Source: Otatea glauca
Lineage: Eukaryota > Streptophyta > Magnoliopsida > Poales > Poaceae
Assembly (NCBI GenBank): GCA_036346275.1
Contig: CM070727.1
Location: 5,075,760-5,139,759 of the forward strand
Direction of reading: 5' to 3'
Length of the DNA stretch: 64,000 nt
In this document: in pieces, positions 21,931 through 34,042 of the stretch
Layout of the letters: every line of letters starts with the position of its first letter
Position numbering within the stretch: the first letter of the stretch is position 1
Translations under genes and position numbers: made by a program
Notes under the pieces: model-generated
Seen by the model: only the letters and a program-made list of their open reading frames with translations
Told to the model about the DNA's origin: nothing
Databases searched by the model: none

Positions 21931-24900
21931 GTTCGAACAAAAAGGTATACATTATGTTTCTGTATGCTTCGAATCAAATCTTATTGAGGTTCCTAGCCAT
22001 ACCTGGTGGTTAGATTCTGGTGCTACTACTCATGTTTCACATGTTACACAGGGATACCTTTCAATCCAACCCATAAGCAGATCTGAAAAGTTTTTATACA
22101 TAGGGAACGGAATGAAGACACGAATTGAAGGGATCGGGACTTATAGAATAATCCTTGATACCGGTCTATATTTAGATCTGAAAGAGTGTCTTTTTGTTCC
22201 CAAATGTACTAGAAATTTAGTATCTATGAGAAAGTTGGATATAACAAGTTTTAAGTTTATGGTTGGAGACGGTATATTTTCATTATATAATAATAAGTAC
22301 TATTATGGTTCTGGTACTTTAATTGATGGTTTATACCGCTTCAATCTTAATGCTGATTTTTCTGAATCCCTCTTTCATGTTGAAAATATTATTGGTAACA
22401 AACGTAGTGCACATAATGAGTGTTCTGCTTTCTTGTGGCATAAAAGATTGGGTCACATATCCAAAGAAAGAGCTTTGAGGTTAGTGAAAAGTGAAATTTT
22501 ACCTCATTTGGATTTTGTTGACTGGAATGTGTGTGTGGATTGCATCAAGGGCAAGCAAACCTCACATATATCAAAGCACCCAGCTACAAGAAGTAGTGAA
22601 CTGTTACAGTTAATACACACTGATATTTGTGGTCCATTTGATGTTTCTTCCTGGGGCGGTGAAAAATATTTTATCACCTTTATTGATGACTTCTCACGTT
22701 ATTGTTACCTATACTTGCTGCATGAAAAGTCTCAAGCTGCGAGCATCCTAGAGGTATTCGTTAATGAGGTGGAAAGGCAGCTCGATAGGAAAGTCAAGGT
22801 GGTGAGGTCGGATAGAGGTGGTGAATATTTTGGAAAGTTTGATGAAAGTGGACAATGTCCAGGTCCATTTGCAAAGTTTCTTGAAAACCGAGGTATTTGT
22901 GCACAGTATACAATGCCCGGAACATCTCAACAAAATGGGGTGGTTGAAAGGCGGAATCGTACTCTCATAGAAATGGTTAGGAGCATGTTAAGTTACAGTG
23001 ATGTGACCTTATCTTTTTGGATGCACGCATTAAGGACTGTTGTGTACTTACTGAATAGGGTTCCTAGTAAATCAGTTCCTAAGACTCCTTATGAACTGTG
23101 GACGGGAAGGAAACCTAGTTTGAGTCATCTGCATGTTTGGGGCTGCCCAACAGAAGTAAGAATGTACAATCTACATGAAAAGAAGCTCGATGAAAAGACC
23201 ATTAGCGGTTACTTCATCGGCTATCCTGAAAAATCAAAAGGGTACCGATTTTGCTGTCCTAACCATAGTACAAGAATAGTTGAGTTTGGAAATGCTCGGT
23301 TCATTGAGAATGGTGAAATCAGTGGGAGTGGTGATCCACAAAATATGGATATCAAAGAAATCCAGTCCAACCCTACTCCTAGCATTGTTGTATCACCGTT
23401 ACACAACACTGCAGAAAATACAACTATTGAACCAGCTACTAATGTGCAAGTCATAACTGAAAAGGAAATTCCACATGAAAGTATATTGCGAAGGTCTGTA
23501 TGATATAAAAGACCAGCTATTTCAGATGATTATGTGGTTTATTCACTTGAACATGAATGTGACTTGAGTATCGAAAATGACCCAGTCTCATTTAAGCAAG
23601 CCATAGAATGTGATAATTCTGAAAAGTGGTTTGATGCCATGAAAGAAGAGTTGAGATCAATGGATGACAATAAAGTCTGGGAATTAGTCGAGTTGCCGCA
23701 AAGTTCAAAACAAGTCGGGTGTAAATGGGTCTTTAAGACTAAACGCGACTCAAAAGGCAACATTGAAAGATATAAGGCTAGACTTGTCGCCAAGGGTTAC
23801 ACTCAAAAAGAAGGTATTGACTACAAGGAGACCTTCTCTCCAGTTTCAAAGAAGGACTCTTTGAGAATTATTTTGGCTCTGGTGGCACATTATGATTTGG
23901 AGCTTCACCAGATGGATGTGAAAACCGCTTTTTTGAATGGTGATTTGGATGAAGAAGTGTATATGAACCAACCTAAAGTATTCATGGTTCTAGGAAAAGA
24001 AATTTTGGTGTGTAAATTAAAGAAGTTAATATATGGGCTGAAACAAACTTCCCGACAATGGTATATAAAGTTCAATGATACCATTTTGAAGTATGGTTTT
24101 GTAGAGAATACCGTTGATCGGTGTATCTATATGAAGGTCAGTGGGAGCAAGTTTATTATTTTAGTCCTATATGTTGACGACATTCTACTTGCTACTAATG
24201 ATAAATGTTTGTTGCATGATGTAAAGAAATTTCTCTCCAATAATTTTGAAATAAAAGATATGGGTGAGGCATCCTATGTGATTGGAATAGAAATATTCCG
24301 TGATAGAAATTATTGATTATTGGGACTGTCTCAGAAAGGTTACATTAACAAAATATTGGAGAGATTTAGAATGGAAAATTGCTCCGCGGGAATTGTTCCA
24401 ATTCATAAAAGGGACAAATTTAGTGAAATGCAATGTCCAAAAAATGATTTGGAACGGAAGGAAATGGAATCTATTCCATACGCATCAGTTGTTAGAAGCT
24501 TAATGTATGCTTCGACATGCACTCGGCCAGATATTAGCTTTGCTGTTGGAATGCTTGGTCGGTATCAACGTAATCCTGGAATGGATCATTGGAAAGCTGC
24601 GAAGAAGGTTCTTCGGTATTTACAAGGCACCAAGGATCATATGCTCACATACAAGAGATCGAGCCATCTTGAGGTGATTGGCTACTCAGATTCAGATTAT
24701 GCCGGATGTGTAGACTCAAGGAAGTCTACATTCGGCTATTTGTTCCTTTTAGCTGGAGGAGCAATTTCATGGAAGAGTGGAAAGCAATCTGTCATTGCTA
24801 CTTTCACTATGGAGGCTGAATTTGTGGCATGCTTTGAGGCCACTATTCAATCACTGTGGCTGCGGAATTTTTTGTCTGGCCTTCATATTGTTGATAATAT

Positions 24901-25158
24901 TGAAAAGCCCTTAAGGATTTATTGTGACAATTCCGCTTCAGTCTTCTTCTCCAAAAATGACAAGTACTCGAAAGAAGCAAAACATATGGATTTGAAGTAC
25001 TTAACGGTAAAAGAAGAAATACAAAAGTGAAAGGTATCAATCGAGCATATTGGTACAGATCTGATGATAGCAGATCCGCTAACTAAGGGACTGCCGCCCA
25101 AGACTTTTAGTGGCCATGTTGAGAGGATGGGCATTACAGATAAATCCCTGTTAGCATG
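21927..25158 (+). pseudogene. pol of copia-B (protease, integrase, RT, RNase H), three in-frame TGA stops
   Basis: One frame runs almost throughout. Protease: WWLDSGATTHVSH (about 22000). GAG-pre-integrase HHCC: LWHKRLGHIS then CVDCIKGK (about 22435-22550). Integrase DDE: FIDDFSRYCYLY, RSDRGGEYF, NGVVERRNR. RT: KWVFKTKRD (about 23727) to the YVDDILLAT active site (about 24170). RNase H: SDSDYAGCVDSRKSTFGYLF (about 24688) and YCDNSASVFF. The TGA codons at 23501-23503, 24314-24316 and 25028-25030 interrupt it without changing frame, consistent with CGA to TGA transitions for at least two. The final stop is after DKSLLA (about 25158). Only a few substitutions separate it from an intact pol, suggesting fairly recent insertion. 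Confidence 0.9.
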
Positions 25159-25478
25159 ATGAGTATATATATACATGAATTTGAGCTGCTCGTGCTTTTA
25201 TGAACTTATGAATTCAATAAAAGTATTGTTTTGCTGGTTATCCATATTATCGAGTATACAATTATAGTAGTGATGGATAACAATAAAAGTTTCCCATTAA
25301 AGTTAGTTTGGATTATGTCGATTGTGATACATGGAAGGGATCTTGTCACTGTATGACTTGTGACCGCCATGATTCTGTCGCTACAATTCAATTTAACGAT
25401 GACTTGATAGATTCGATGAAAGGTGTACACCTAAAAGTTTTCGAATCGTCAAGTTTTTACAAGGGCCAAGTGGGAGAT

Positions 25479-26201
25479 TATTAAATTATTTTAACATAAT
25501 ATGGCCCATGTAAATTATAGAAAGGTTCTTATAATTAAAAGGTCTAAGTGTGATGGTTGCTAGACTAAAAGTATTTAGAACCTATGGGTGTAATTCCCTC
25601 TCCTCTCTCTTCAAATATGTAACAAATAATTCGTGTGCTAATATATTATAGTCGTAGTGCTTTGCTTGGTGCTTGATTTCATATGTCTTTGAAAATTAAA
25701 GGCATGACATGAAAGAGTTGGTACTACACATATTGATGCATGCATGAGTTTGACCATTGAATAGATATTAAAACTTGGTTTCATCCATTAATGGATATTA
25801 AATGAAGGAAGCGGCGTATTAAGTGCGAGGAGTTTCAGAAGCGGCGTTCCTCTGTAACTCTCTCGTTACAGAGGAACCTCTCGTTGGCCTCTCGTTGGTT
25901 ATAAAAGGAGGAAGCCTCCTGTGCATCAAGGTGATAAGGGAAAGAACGAAGCACAGAAAGGAATAGTACACACATCAAAGAAAGGAATAGAAACTTCTCT
26001 GACCATCAAGGGAAGTATAAAGATTAAGAAGAAAGAGAGGAGAGAAAAATTGACATGCAAGCCATTGCTAACATGTCTCAAGGTGGATTTGTGCTTTTGC
26101 ACATAGAAAGGATGATTTGTGCTTCTGCACATATAAAAGTTACTATTTGGTTTAATCAAATTGTGCTAAATGATCTTATAGCTTCTGCATTTCTGCTTAC
26201 A
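25479..26201 (+). repeat. 3' LTR of copia-B
   Basis: 723 bp, preceded by AAGTGGGAGA and followed by the ACAAT duplication. It starts TATTAAATT, where the 5' LTR has TGTTAAATT (G to A at the terminal dinucleotide). It carries the same 13-bp hairpin upstream of TATAAAA. Confidence 0.95.
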
Positions 26202-26310
26202 ACAATTACCCAAAACTGTGTGCGGTAGGCTTAAACCGAGCATCTTTAGAAGCAGATTTTCGAAATGATAAGGTCGCACTCCATTAGAATAGATTCAGCT
26301 CTCACCTGGA

Positions 26311-26538
26311 TTAGATCAACTTTAGCCCTGTTTTCAGCTGGTCCACGAACAGTGTAGAGGGACCAGACGCAGCAGCAGAGGGTTGGCATGGCGAGAGTTC
26401 ATCCACAGAAGCCGGGGGTGTAGGTAGTTTGCAGTGCGGGGAAATTCCTTGGCGCCTTTTCATCATGCAAACTTTCAACAATTCGAAGTTGATCTGGCGC
26501 CTTTCTGCTAGCAACGTCCTGGTGGAGAAGATGCCCAC
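26311..26538 (-). other. Possible host 3' exon, unassigned
   Basis: An open minus-strand frame follows a TGCAG near 26541 and reads VGIFSTRTLLAERRQINFEL, ending DQLKTGLKLI and a stop. The composition is protein-like, but no family was recognised and no neighbouring exon was found. It sits between copia-B and the hAT MITE. It may be chance. Confidence 0.25.
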
Positions 26539-26788
26539 CTGATCTGCAGGACTGTACCTTTATTCCAAGAAGATTACTTGATGTTGACTTGTTGAGTATA
26601 TTCCCTTTACCTACAAAAAGTGGGTTGTGATCTCACCGTACAAATGCATGTCTCCAACTCCAAGCAACTTGGTGTCAGTACACGTGCAAGGCAGTTATCT
26701 AGATGTTGTACTGTACGCAACTATGTTTTGTGGAAACTAATGGTACCCCGTTATCATGTGATTTCCTCGTGGTCCATTTGATCGGAGG

Positions 26789-27201
26789 CAGGGTTAACAA
26801 AACCGCGGTAAATCGTTCGATTTTCGCGGTTTTCGACCGTACCGCTCTGGTTCGAAAACAGAAACCGAGCGGTTTACCGGTGAAATTTTTAAAAAAATTG
26901 AAAAAAAATTATGCGATGAAAACCGCTAAAAACCCGTTTGAAAACCGTGGTTTTCGTAAAAAACCGCCCGAAAAATCGTTTTTCAAGAACGTTCAATTGG
27001 TCGCTGGTTTTTCGCGAAAAACCGCGAAAACCGAGCTGTTTTTCGTTAAAAACCGCAGTTTTCGCGAATAGATTTGACCAAAATTCGAATTTTTTGAATT
27101 TGCAAACCGTTCGGTTTTTCGCGGTTTTCGAACGGTTTCTCGCGAAAACCGCTACTGCCGGGGTAACGGTTTTCGGCTTCGAAACGAAATTGTGAACCCT
27201 G
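26789..27201. mobile_element. hAT-type MITE with CGGTTTTCG internal repeats
   Basis: Imperfect terminal inverted repeats start CAGGGTT(A/C)ACAA at both ends. They are flanked by an 8-bp duplication with one mismatch: ATCGGAGG (26781-26788) and ATCGGAAG (27202-27209). CAGGG termini and an 8-bp duplication fit hAT elements. The 413-bp interior is built from many direct and inverted copies of CGGTTTTCG / CGAAAACCG, so it can fold extensively. No coding capacity; the open frames on both strands follow from the repeat composition. Confidence 0.75.
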
Positions 27202-27209
27202 ATCGGAAG

Positions 27210-27479
27210 AATTCGGTAGGAATTTTGGAGATTTATAGTGTTTTCTGCAAAATTCATGTATTCCAAATAGGCCAGTATTGCCTCACACCCTAGCCAGAAA
27301 AAGTGAAGAAAAAAAAGCCTTGGTACAGTACCAAGTACTTATTCTGAAGTTTATGCAGAAGACAAAGGTGTTGTAGGGATGACCCATGGTCCAGGACCGC
27401 ACAACCACTTCGGCATGAACAAAGGGAGTGGACAATGAAGACCATCCATGCTATACCACTTAAAAGGCACTGAGAGAAC
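27210..27479. other. Short spacer without recognised features
   Basis: Flank between the hAT MITE and the copia-A copy 2 target site. No frame or repeat recognised. Confidence 0.4.
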
Positions 27480-27708
27480 TGTTGGGAAACCCTAATGGCC
27501 CATGAAGGCCCATGCTGGTCCCTTAAGCCTAAACCCTAGGAGAGCGCTATAAAAGGAGGAGGGGGGGTCCCCCCTATGTACCAGAAATCATTAGCAATAA
27601 AGAATTTCCGCTATTGCTCTCCTTAAACACGTGTCTCTCTCTCTTTCTATTCTCCAATTCAGATCTGTTCGGGAACCCCAGACTATTCGTTAGCGAGGTT
27701 CCTTAACA
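27480..27708 (+). repeat. 5' LTR of copia-A copy 2
   Basis: 229 bp, TGTTGGG to CCTTAACA, with TATAAAA near 27550. It is followed by CGTTATCGACACGG, the same position and similar word as in copy 1. Confidence 0.95.
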
Positions 27709-28953
27709 CGTTATCGACACGGCTCTCACCGAGATCGGTTTTGAAAAGGTGAGAAGAGGTGAGAATCGCGATTGATTCTAATCGTTGTTGATCCTATGCA
27801 TGCATCTCTTATTCGATCTGTTTTATGTTTGCACCACGTGGCACGGCTACAGCGACATCGGTACATACATCATCCACAGAAAAAGAAAGGGAAACATGCG
27901 TTTCGGTTTCCGCGCTCGCAGCGCGCCACCGACACTGCCTTGGTTTGCGTGCATGACATGAAGTCACAGAAGCATTGCGTGAAACCCGTGAAGCGTGCTC
28001 GCCGGCCGAAGCTCGCCACCGTCGGCTCGCTCGGCCGGCCTCGGCCTCCACGCCTGCCATCGCATGAACCGGCCGGCCTCGGCCTCCGCGCCACCTTCGG
28101 TCGCCGCCGCTGCCGCGCCGTAGCGCCAGCGCGCCGCGCGCCGTGGCCTCGCCGAAGCGCCGAGTGTTGCGCTGAAGCCGTCGCCGTCGCCCTCTGGTCG
28201 GCCAGCGCCGGCGCCGCCGGCCGCCGCGACCGCCGCCGCAGCTCGGTCGCGTGCACGGCGCCGAACGAATCGCCGAGCCGCCGCTTGGTTCGGTTCGCGT
28301 GCACGGCCGCTTTGGCCTCGCGCCCGACCACCGCCGGCGGCTCGGCCTCGCGCCGCCATCCCGCCGTCGGCCGCCGCTCGGGCGGCCGCGCCCCGCCTGG
28401 CCGCTCCGCGCGGCTCGCGGCCGAGCTCGCCGCGCCGCGCCGCGGCCGCTCGTCGCCGGCCCGAGCCGGCTCGCCTCGGAAGCCATGGCGGCGTGTGCAT
28501 GGAATGCCTCGAGGCGACGGCAGCGAGAAGCAGCAAGGCGTCGGCAGCGTGGAGGCGGCGCAGCGTGGGGCATGGAGGCGGCGCGTGGGGAAACCCTTGG
28601 CGAGGCAAAACATGGGCCAGGGCAAGGCCCATTTAAGCCATTCGGCTGAAGAAAAAAACAAACAGAGAAGGAAAAAGAAAAGAAGAAAAAGATAGAAAAA
28701 GAAAAGAAAAAAAGAGAGAAAATTGTAGAAAATTTTGAAAAAATTGCCAGAAAATCAAGAAGATTTATTTGGCTCTGTTTTTAATTTTTCTTGCTTTATT
28801 TATCTGTTTTATGAATTTTTTTTATGAATTTTGAATCCTTTGCTTTATTTTATATAATGCAATGCATATGAATTTATTTTTCTGCACTTTATGCTTTTTG
28901 CAACCATTTTCTATCAGATTACACGCAGTAATCTAAACCAGAATTTTGAAATC
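27709..28953 (+). other. GC-rich leader of copia-A copy 2
   Basis: The flanks (GAAAAGGTGAGA after the LTR; AAATTTTGAAAAAATTGC before gag) match copy 1. The GC-rich core (about 27990-28640) is the same kind of sequence but does not line up well with copy 1. A plus frame stays open over 27772-28695 but starts at TTG, and opposite frames are open too. I consider it untranslated or captured DNA, not a recognised protein. Confidence 0.55.
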
Positions 28954-30006
28954 ATGCAGATGTCTGGCATTGTGAATCTTGAGTTTGAAGAACTGGCCCC
29001 GCACGGTCAGAACTATCTCACTTGGGCATCAGACGTAAAGATCGTCCTTGGGGGCAAGAAGCTCCGCTCCGCGATTGGTCTAGGGTCCTCGCAGGACGTA
29101 AAACCTACCACTGAGCAGAACGATCAAGCTCTGCATTTTCTCAGGCACCACCTCTCAGCCACTCTGAAGAATGAATATATGGCTGAGGAGAGTGCACTTG
29201 AACTTTGGACTGCACTTCAGAAGCGGTTCGAAAAGCTCAAGTACACCATCTTGCCCCAAGCACAGCAAGTTTGGGTACGCCTGAGGTTTGCGGACTTGAG
29301 CAGTGGCGAGTACAATTACGCCTTGCGAATTTGTACCAATCTCTCTATGTGGCAAGAAGATCAGCGATGAAGAGAAGATTGAGAAAACCCTCTCTACCTT
29401 CCACCCTAATGCTATCCAGTGCACGCAGCTATCGTCGGGGCGCATACAAGGAGTATAGCGAATCGATTGATGTAATGCAAGTTGCGAGAATCGCAAGACG
29501 ATGTTCTACGCAAGAACTATGTCTCACAGCCACCTGGACGAGGCACTGGCACAGAAGTCAATGCCAACAGCTACAAGGTGAGAAAGCCCACTCATAGAAA
29601 GAAGGGCAAGCAGGGTGGAAAGGAGAGGCCTCAGGCCAAAGGAAAGTCCAAAGCCCCTGTGAAGAGGGATGACAAAGAAAAGACGCACGCCAAGCCGTAT
29701 GGACAGCAGAACCAAACGTGCTTCAAGTGTGGCACTTGGGGACATTGGTCGAAGATATGTCGAGAATCCAAGGAAGCGATCAACGCATATCAGGCTAAGA
29801 AGAAGGCAAAGGAAAACGCCCCCGCAGAGGCGCACTTCGCTAACATCGGTGATGATGATGCCATGGATGTAGACACCCCACTTGCCTCATCCTCACAGAA
29901 TAGCCTGGTCATCGGTGCTGCAGCCATGATTATGGCAAATGAAGAGAAAACTTCTGCCAATGACATAGAAGCAGAAATTAATGCATATTTTACAGATTAT
30001 GTTTAA
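28954..30006 (+). pseudogene. gag of copia-A copy 2 (one short frameshifted zone)
   Basis: The ATG at 28954 gives MQMSGIVNLEFEELAPHGQN, then YLTWASDVKIVLGGKK, HFLRHHLSATLKNEYMAEES and LWTALQKRFEKLKYT, a gag domain readable to about 29290. Small indels between about 29300 and 29490 shift the frame. The last part (29482-30006) is open: a basic linker, the CCHC knuckle CFKCGTWGHWSKIC (all four ligands present), then an Ala/Asp-rich tail MDVDTPLASSSQNS ending DYV and TAA. It packages the RNA in virus-like particles. gag stops 205 bp before pol begins, in another frame. Confidence 0.85.
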
Positions 30007-30211
30007 TGCATTTTCTTTAGATTATGGTTGTTAGTTTTTTTCTTTTAATAATGAATTGTAAGCTCTAGTAGAGCATACTTCTTTCATGAATAAATACGCA
30101 ATTTATTCTTTATTCCAGTATTCTTCAAATTTGCAAGTAATATTTGGATTGTTTTTGCCTCTATCTAATTAGAATTATATTTCTTTTATCTAGAAATCGT
30201 GTAGCGCCCAA
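30007..30211 (+). other. AT-rich gag-pol spacer with intron-like borders, copia-A copy 2
   Basis: The spacer contains GTAAGCTC (about 30057) and TTCTTTTATCTAG (about 30180-30193), resembling splice donor and acceptor. It is conserved with 8654-8856 in copy 1. No frame crosses it. It may hold a splice or translation re-initiation arrangement for pol. Confidence 0.45.
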
Positions 30212-33200
30212 ATGGAAGAGATATGCATTGATGATAGTGGCACAACAAATACCATCTTAAGAGAGTCTAAGTATTTCCAGTCAATCACGAAGAACGCTGG
30301 AAAGATTACTACGATCGCAGGAAGCGACTCATATGTAATCGGCTCAGGAAGAGCCACAATTATATTGCCTATGGGTACAACTCTGGTAATTGAAGAAGCC
30401 CTTTTGTACCGTGATCAACGCGCACTCTCTTAAGCTTTAAAGACATCCGCGCCAATGGTTTTCACGTAGAAACCAATGAAGAAAATGGCAAAGAATACTT
30501 GTGCATTGTGAAGCACGCGGTATGTGGAAAAATGGTATTAGAAAAATGTCCCTCATATGAATCTGGGTTGTACTACACGAATATTCATGCACCTGAAGTG
30601 TATACTTCCTTGAAGACTATTTTTAGAAGCTCTGAGTTATTTTCTTTATGGCATGGTAGATTAGGTCGCCCTTGTCTAAGAATGATGAGAAATATAGTGA
30701 ACAACTCACAAGGCCATGGCATTAACGTTAAAAATTTTCGAATCATGAAGATTTTGTGTGACCTGCATGTGCCACCGGGAAATTAATAACTAGACCCTCT
30801 GTTATGAAAGTGCAAAGTGAAATCCCTGCATTCCTGGAACGCATCCAGGGGATATTTGCGGTCCGATTCAGCCCCTGTCAGGGCCGTTTCGATACTTTAT
30901 GGTGCTCATCGATGCTTCCTCGAAATGGTCGCATGTATGCTTGTTGTCAACAAGAAACCATGCTTTTGCAAAGCTGATCTCGCAGATCATAAGAATTAAG
31001 AATGCATTCCCTGATCATCGCGTGAAGTCCATCAGAATGGACAATGACGGAGAATTTACTTCAAAAGCATTTGATGATTATTGCACGGCAACAGGGATAG
31101 CAGTTGAGCACTCCTTACCGCACGTGCACACGCAGAATGGACTAGCTGAAGCACTAATAAAGAGGATTAAATTCATTGCCAGACAGCTTTTGCAGAGTTG
31201 TAACTTGCCCAACACTTGTTGGGGACACGCAGTCCTGCACGCAGCAGCTCTTATCAATTTTAGACCGTCGGCCTACAACATCCATTCTCCTATGCAGCTT
31301 GTGCACAGGATCATCCCGAAGATCTCCCATCTTAGAAAATACCACCCCCTCAGCGGACTGCAATGGGCCCTCTCCGCAAGTCTGGGATATACGTTGGTTA
31401 TGAGAGTGCATCTATAATCAGGTATTTGGAACCCATGACTGGAGACTTGCATACAGCCCGATTCGCTGATTACATCTTTGACGAGGATCGTTTCCCGTCA
31501 TTAGGGGGAGGAAATCAACCTTTGGATGAAAAATACCGGGAAATCATATGGCATTCCACTGGGATCCCCGCACATGACCCCCGCACTAATGAAGCAAATC
31601 AAGAAGTCCGAAGATAATTGATTTGCGAATTTAGCAAATGAACTGCTGATCATTTTTGTGTCGAAGGGCGTGGTTAAGTCGTATGTACCGTAAGGAATGC
31701 ACCGAGAGGGTGGAAATACCAAAGAAAATAGAAGGTATCCCTCAACCTGTTCGAGGCCTCAAAGAAAAGAACAGAAATCTGCTCCTCAAACCCAAAGTAC
31801 CCAGAGACGTCGGAGAAGCTGGCGAGAGGACTTACCACAACCAATCACGAAAATGCCCCAAGGAAAGAAGGGAGCAGTTGAGACTGGCTTTGGAAAGAAG
31901 CCAACAGAAAGGCAATTCGGACTTGAATCTTCCATGAAGGAAGCCACGGAAATAATGTGTGCGCACACATAGGCGATGAAAGCTAAAGGAACTTGCTCTG
32001 CGATAGAGAATAGCGAAGAGCAAGTAGAAGTGCATGAAGCACCCCATGAAGAAATGGCCATAAACTTTGTAATAACAGGAGAATCCCTGAATAGAGCAAC
32101 AGCCAACGTTGATGCATACTTTGCAAAGAAGATTGCCTCGATCATTGATCATGATCCCGAGCCTGCATCTCTCGCAGAGTACAAGAAAAGGCTAGATTGG
32201 AAAGAATGAAAAAAGGCAATCACTGCAGAGTTAGTCTCTCTGAACACGAGAGAGGTGTTTGGGCCCGTATGCCGCACACCTCCCTATATAAACCCCGTAG
32301 GTCACAAATGGGTCTTTGTTCGGAAGAGAAATGAAAACAACGAAGTTGTAAGGTACAAAGCAAGGCTTGTAGCTCAAGGTTTCACTCAACGTCCTGGAGT
32401 TGATTATGAAGAAACCTATTCTCCGGTCATGGGAGGAATTACCTTTAGATATTTGATCTCAATGGCAGTCAACTTGAAGTTGAGAATGAAGCTAATGGAT
32501 GTTGTCACAACATATTTGTATGGAAACTTGGATTCGGAGATATACATGAAAGTACCAGAAGGAATTCCTATCCCGAACCAAGACGGAGCAAATAGAAACC
32601 TGTACAGTGTGAAATTGGAGAAATCACTGTATGGGCTGAAGCAGTCAGGAAGAATGTGGTGCAATCGCTTGAGTGACTTTCTCTGTAAGAAAGGCTACAC
32701 AAACAACGAAGATTGTCTATGTTTGTTTATACAGCGATCCCCGAATGGATTCTGTATAATCTCCGTCTATGTAGATGACTTGAACATCATTGGGACAGAT
32801 GAAGAAATTGAAGAGGCATGCTCATACTTGAAGTCTAAGTTTGAAATGAAAGATTTGGGTAAAACCAAGTTTTGTTTAGGCTTGCAGCTTGAACATGTCC
32901 AAGGAGGAATCTTGGTACATCAATCAACCTACACGCAGAAAGTGTTGGAAAGGTTTGGATTTGAAAAAGCATATCCTGCGAAGACTCCAATGGCGGAAGG
33001 TCACTCCAAGCCGACCTAGACCCATACCAAGACCTAGAGAAGAGGGGAGGAAGTCCTGGGAGCAGAATTCCCATATCGAGTGCAATTGGAGCGCTCATGT
33101 ACCTTGCTAATAGCACCAGGCGGACATTGCGTCATTTGTGAATTTGCTAGCTCGATGCAGTCAGAGAACCCACCAAAAGGCATTGGAAAGGGATCAAGGA

Positions 33201-33797
33201 TATCTTCCGTTACCTCCAAGGAAGCAAAGACCTCGGTCTGTTCTTTAGAAGAAATAATGAATTGAATTTAGTTGGCTATGCCGATCTGGGTATTTATCAG
33301 ACCCGCATACTGGCAAGTCCCAAACTGGCTATGTTTTTCTATGTGGAGGAACAGCAATTTCTTGGAAGTCGTCTAAGCAGACTCTCGTCTCGACGTCGAC
33401 AAATCACTCGGAAATCATCGCTTTGTATGAAGCATCTCGTGAATGTGCATGGCTCAGAAGAATGGTTCACCACATCCAGAAGTCATGTGGTTTGAACATT
33501 GAGCAAACTCCCACAATCATTGATGAAGATAATGCAGCTTGTGTTGCCCAAGCACAGATGGGTTATGTGAAGAGCAATCTCACGAAGCATATCAACCCCA
33601 AGTTCTTCTATGCTCATGAATTGCATAAGATGAACGAGATCAAGATATTGCATACTAAGTCATGTGAAAATCTTGCAGATTTGTTCACTAAATCACTCCC
33701 AGCATCTACCTTTGAAAGGTGTGTGAAAGGAATTGGGATGATGAGACTTAGAGAAGTGCAGATTTCAGGGGGAGATATTTCACATACTCCCACATGA
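30212..33797 (+). pseudogene. pol of copia-A copy 2 (protease-integrase-RT-RNase H), frameshifted
   Basis: Protease: MEEICIDDSGTTNTI with an intact DSG. GAG-pre-integrase: LFSLWHGRLGRP. Integrase: MVLIDASSKWSHVCLL (first Asp), SIRMDNDGEFTSKAF (second Asp), NGLAEALIKRIKF (Glu), so the DDE triad is present (30899-31240). RT is open over 32255-33019: YKARLVAQGFTQRPGVDYEE, SLYGLKQSGRMW, and the active site ISVYVDDLNIIGTDEE. RNase H tail: IDEDNAACVAQAQMGYVKS (33500-33570) to the stop at 33797. Indels near 30430, 30740, 31330, 31610-31980, 33010 and 33110-33420 break the frame. The usual TIR of copia RT is replaced by ITFRYLISMA. Confidence 0.9.
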
Positions 33798-34042
33798 ATC
33801 TCAAGCATGAATTATGAATACTCAACATGAATCTTGAAGATTAGCAATTGAAGTTGGGAGAATTGTACTCTTTTCCTTAGCAAGTTTTTTATGAAGTTTT
33901 CTTGCATAAGGTTTTTAATGAGGCAATTCGTGCAACATAGTAAGTGTATGCTATGTACTCTTTCTCCAAGTATTTTTCCCATCGGGTTTTTCGGAGTTTT
34001 AATGAGGCATATGCATCTCGCTGCAAAGGGCCCAAGGGGGAG

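Larger units (their letters stand above)
19697..26201 (+). mobile_element. Ty1-copia LTR retrotransposon, family B (nearly complete)
   Basis: 5' LTR 19697-20393 and 3' LTR 25479-26201 are flanked by the 5-bp target duplication ACAAT (19692-19696 and 26202-26206). A primer-binding site TGGTATCAGAG (initiator tRNA-Met type) lies two bases after the 5' LTR. The polypurine tract AAGTGGGAGA precedes the 3' LTR. gag and pol are long and readable, but the zinc-knuckle region is frameshifted and pol has three in-frame TGA codons. The 3' LTR has an extra segment of about 30 bp (near 25810-25843). It is unrelated in sequence to family A. Confidence 0.95.

Noticed and set aside
26703..27266. Open frames of 85-125 codons on both strands
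   Set aside because: They lie over the CGGTTTTCG repeats of the hAT MITE; the translated repeats are a by-product of composition.
27772..28695. A 307-codon open frame in the leader of copia-A copy 2
   Set aside because: Same reasons: GC-driven openness on both strands, no recognised domain, no agreement with copy 1.
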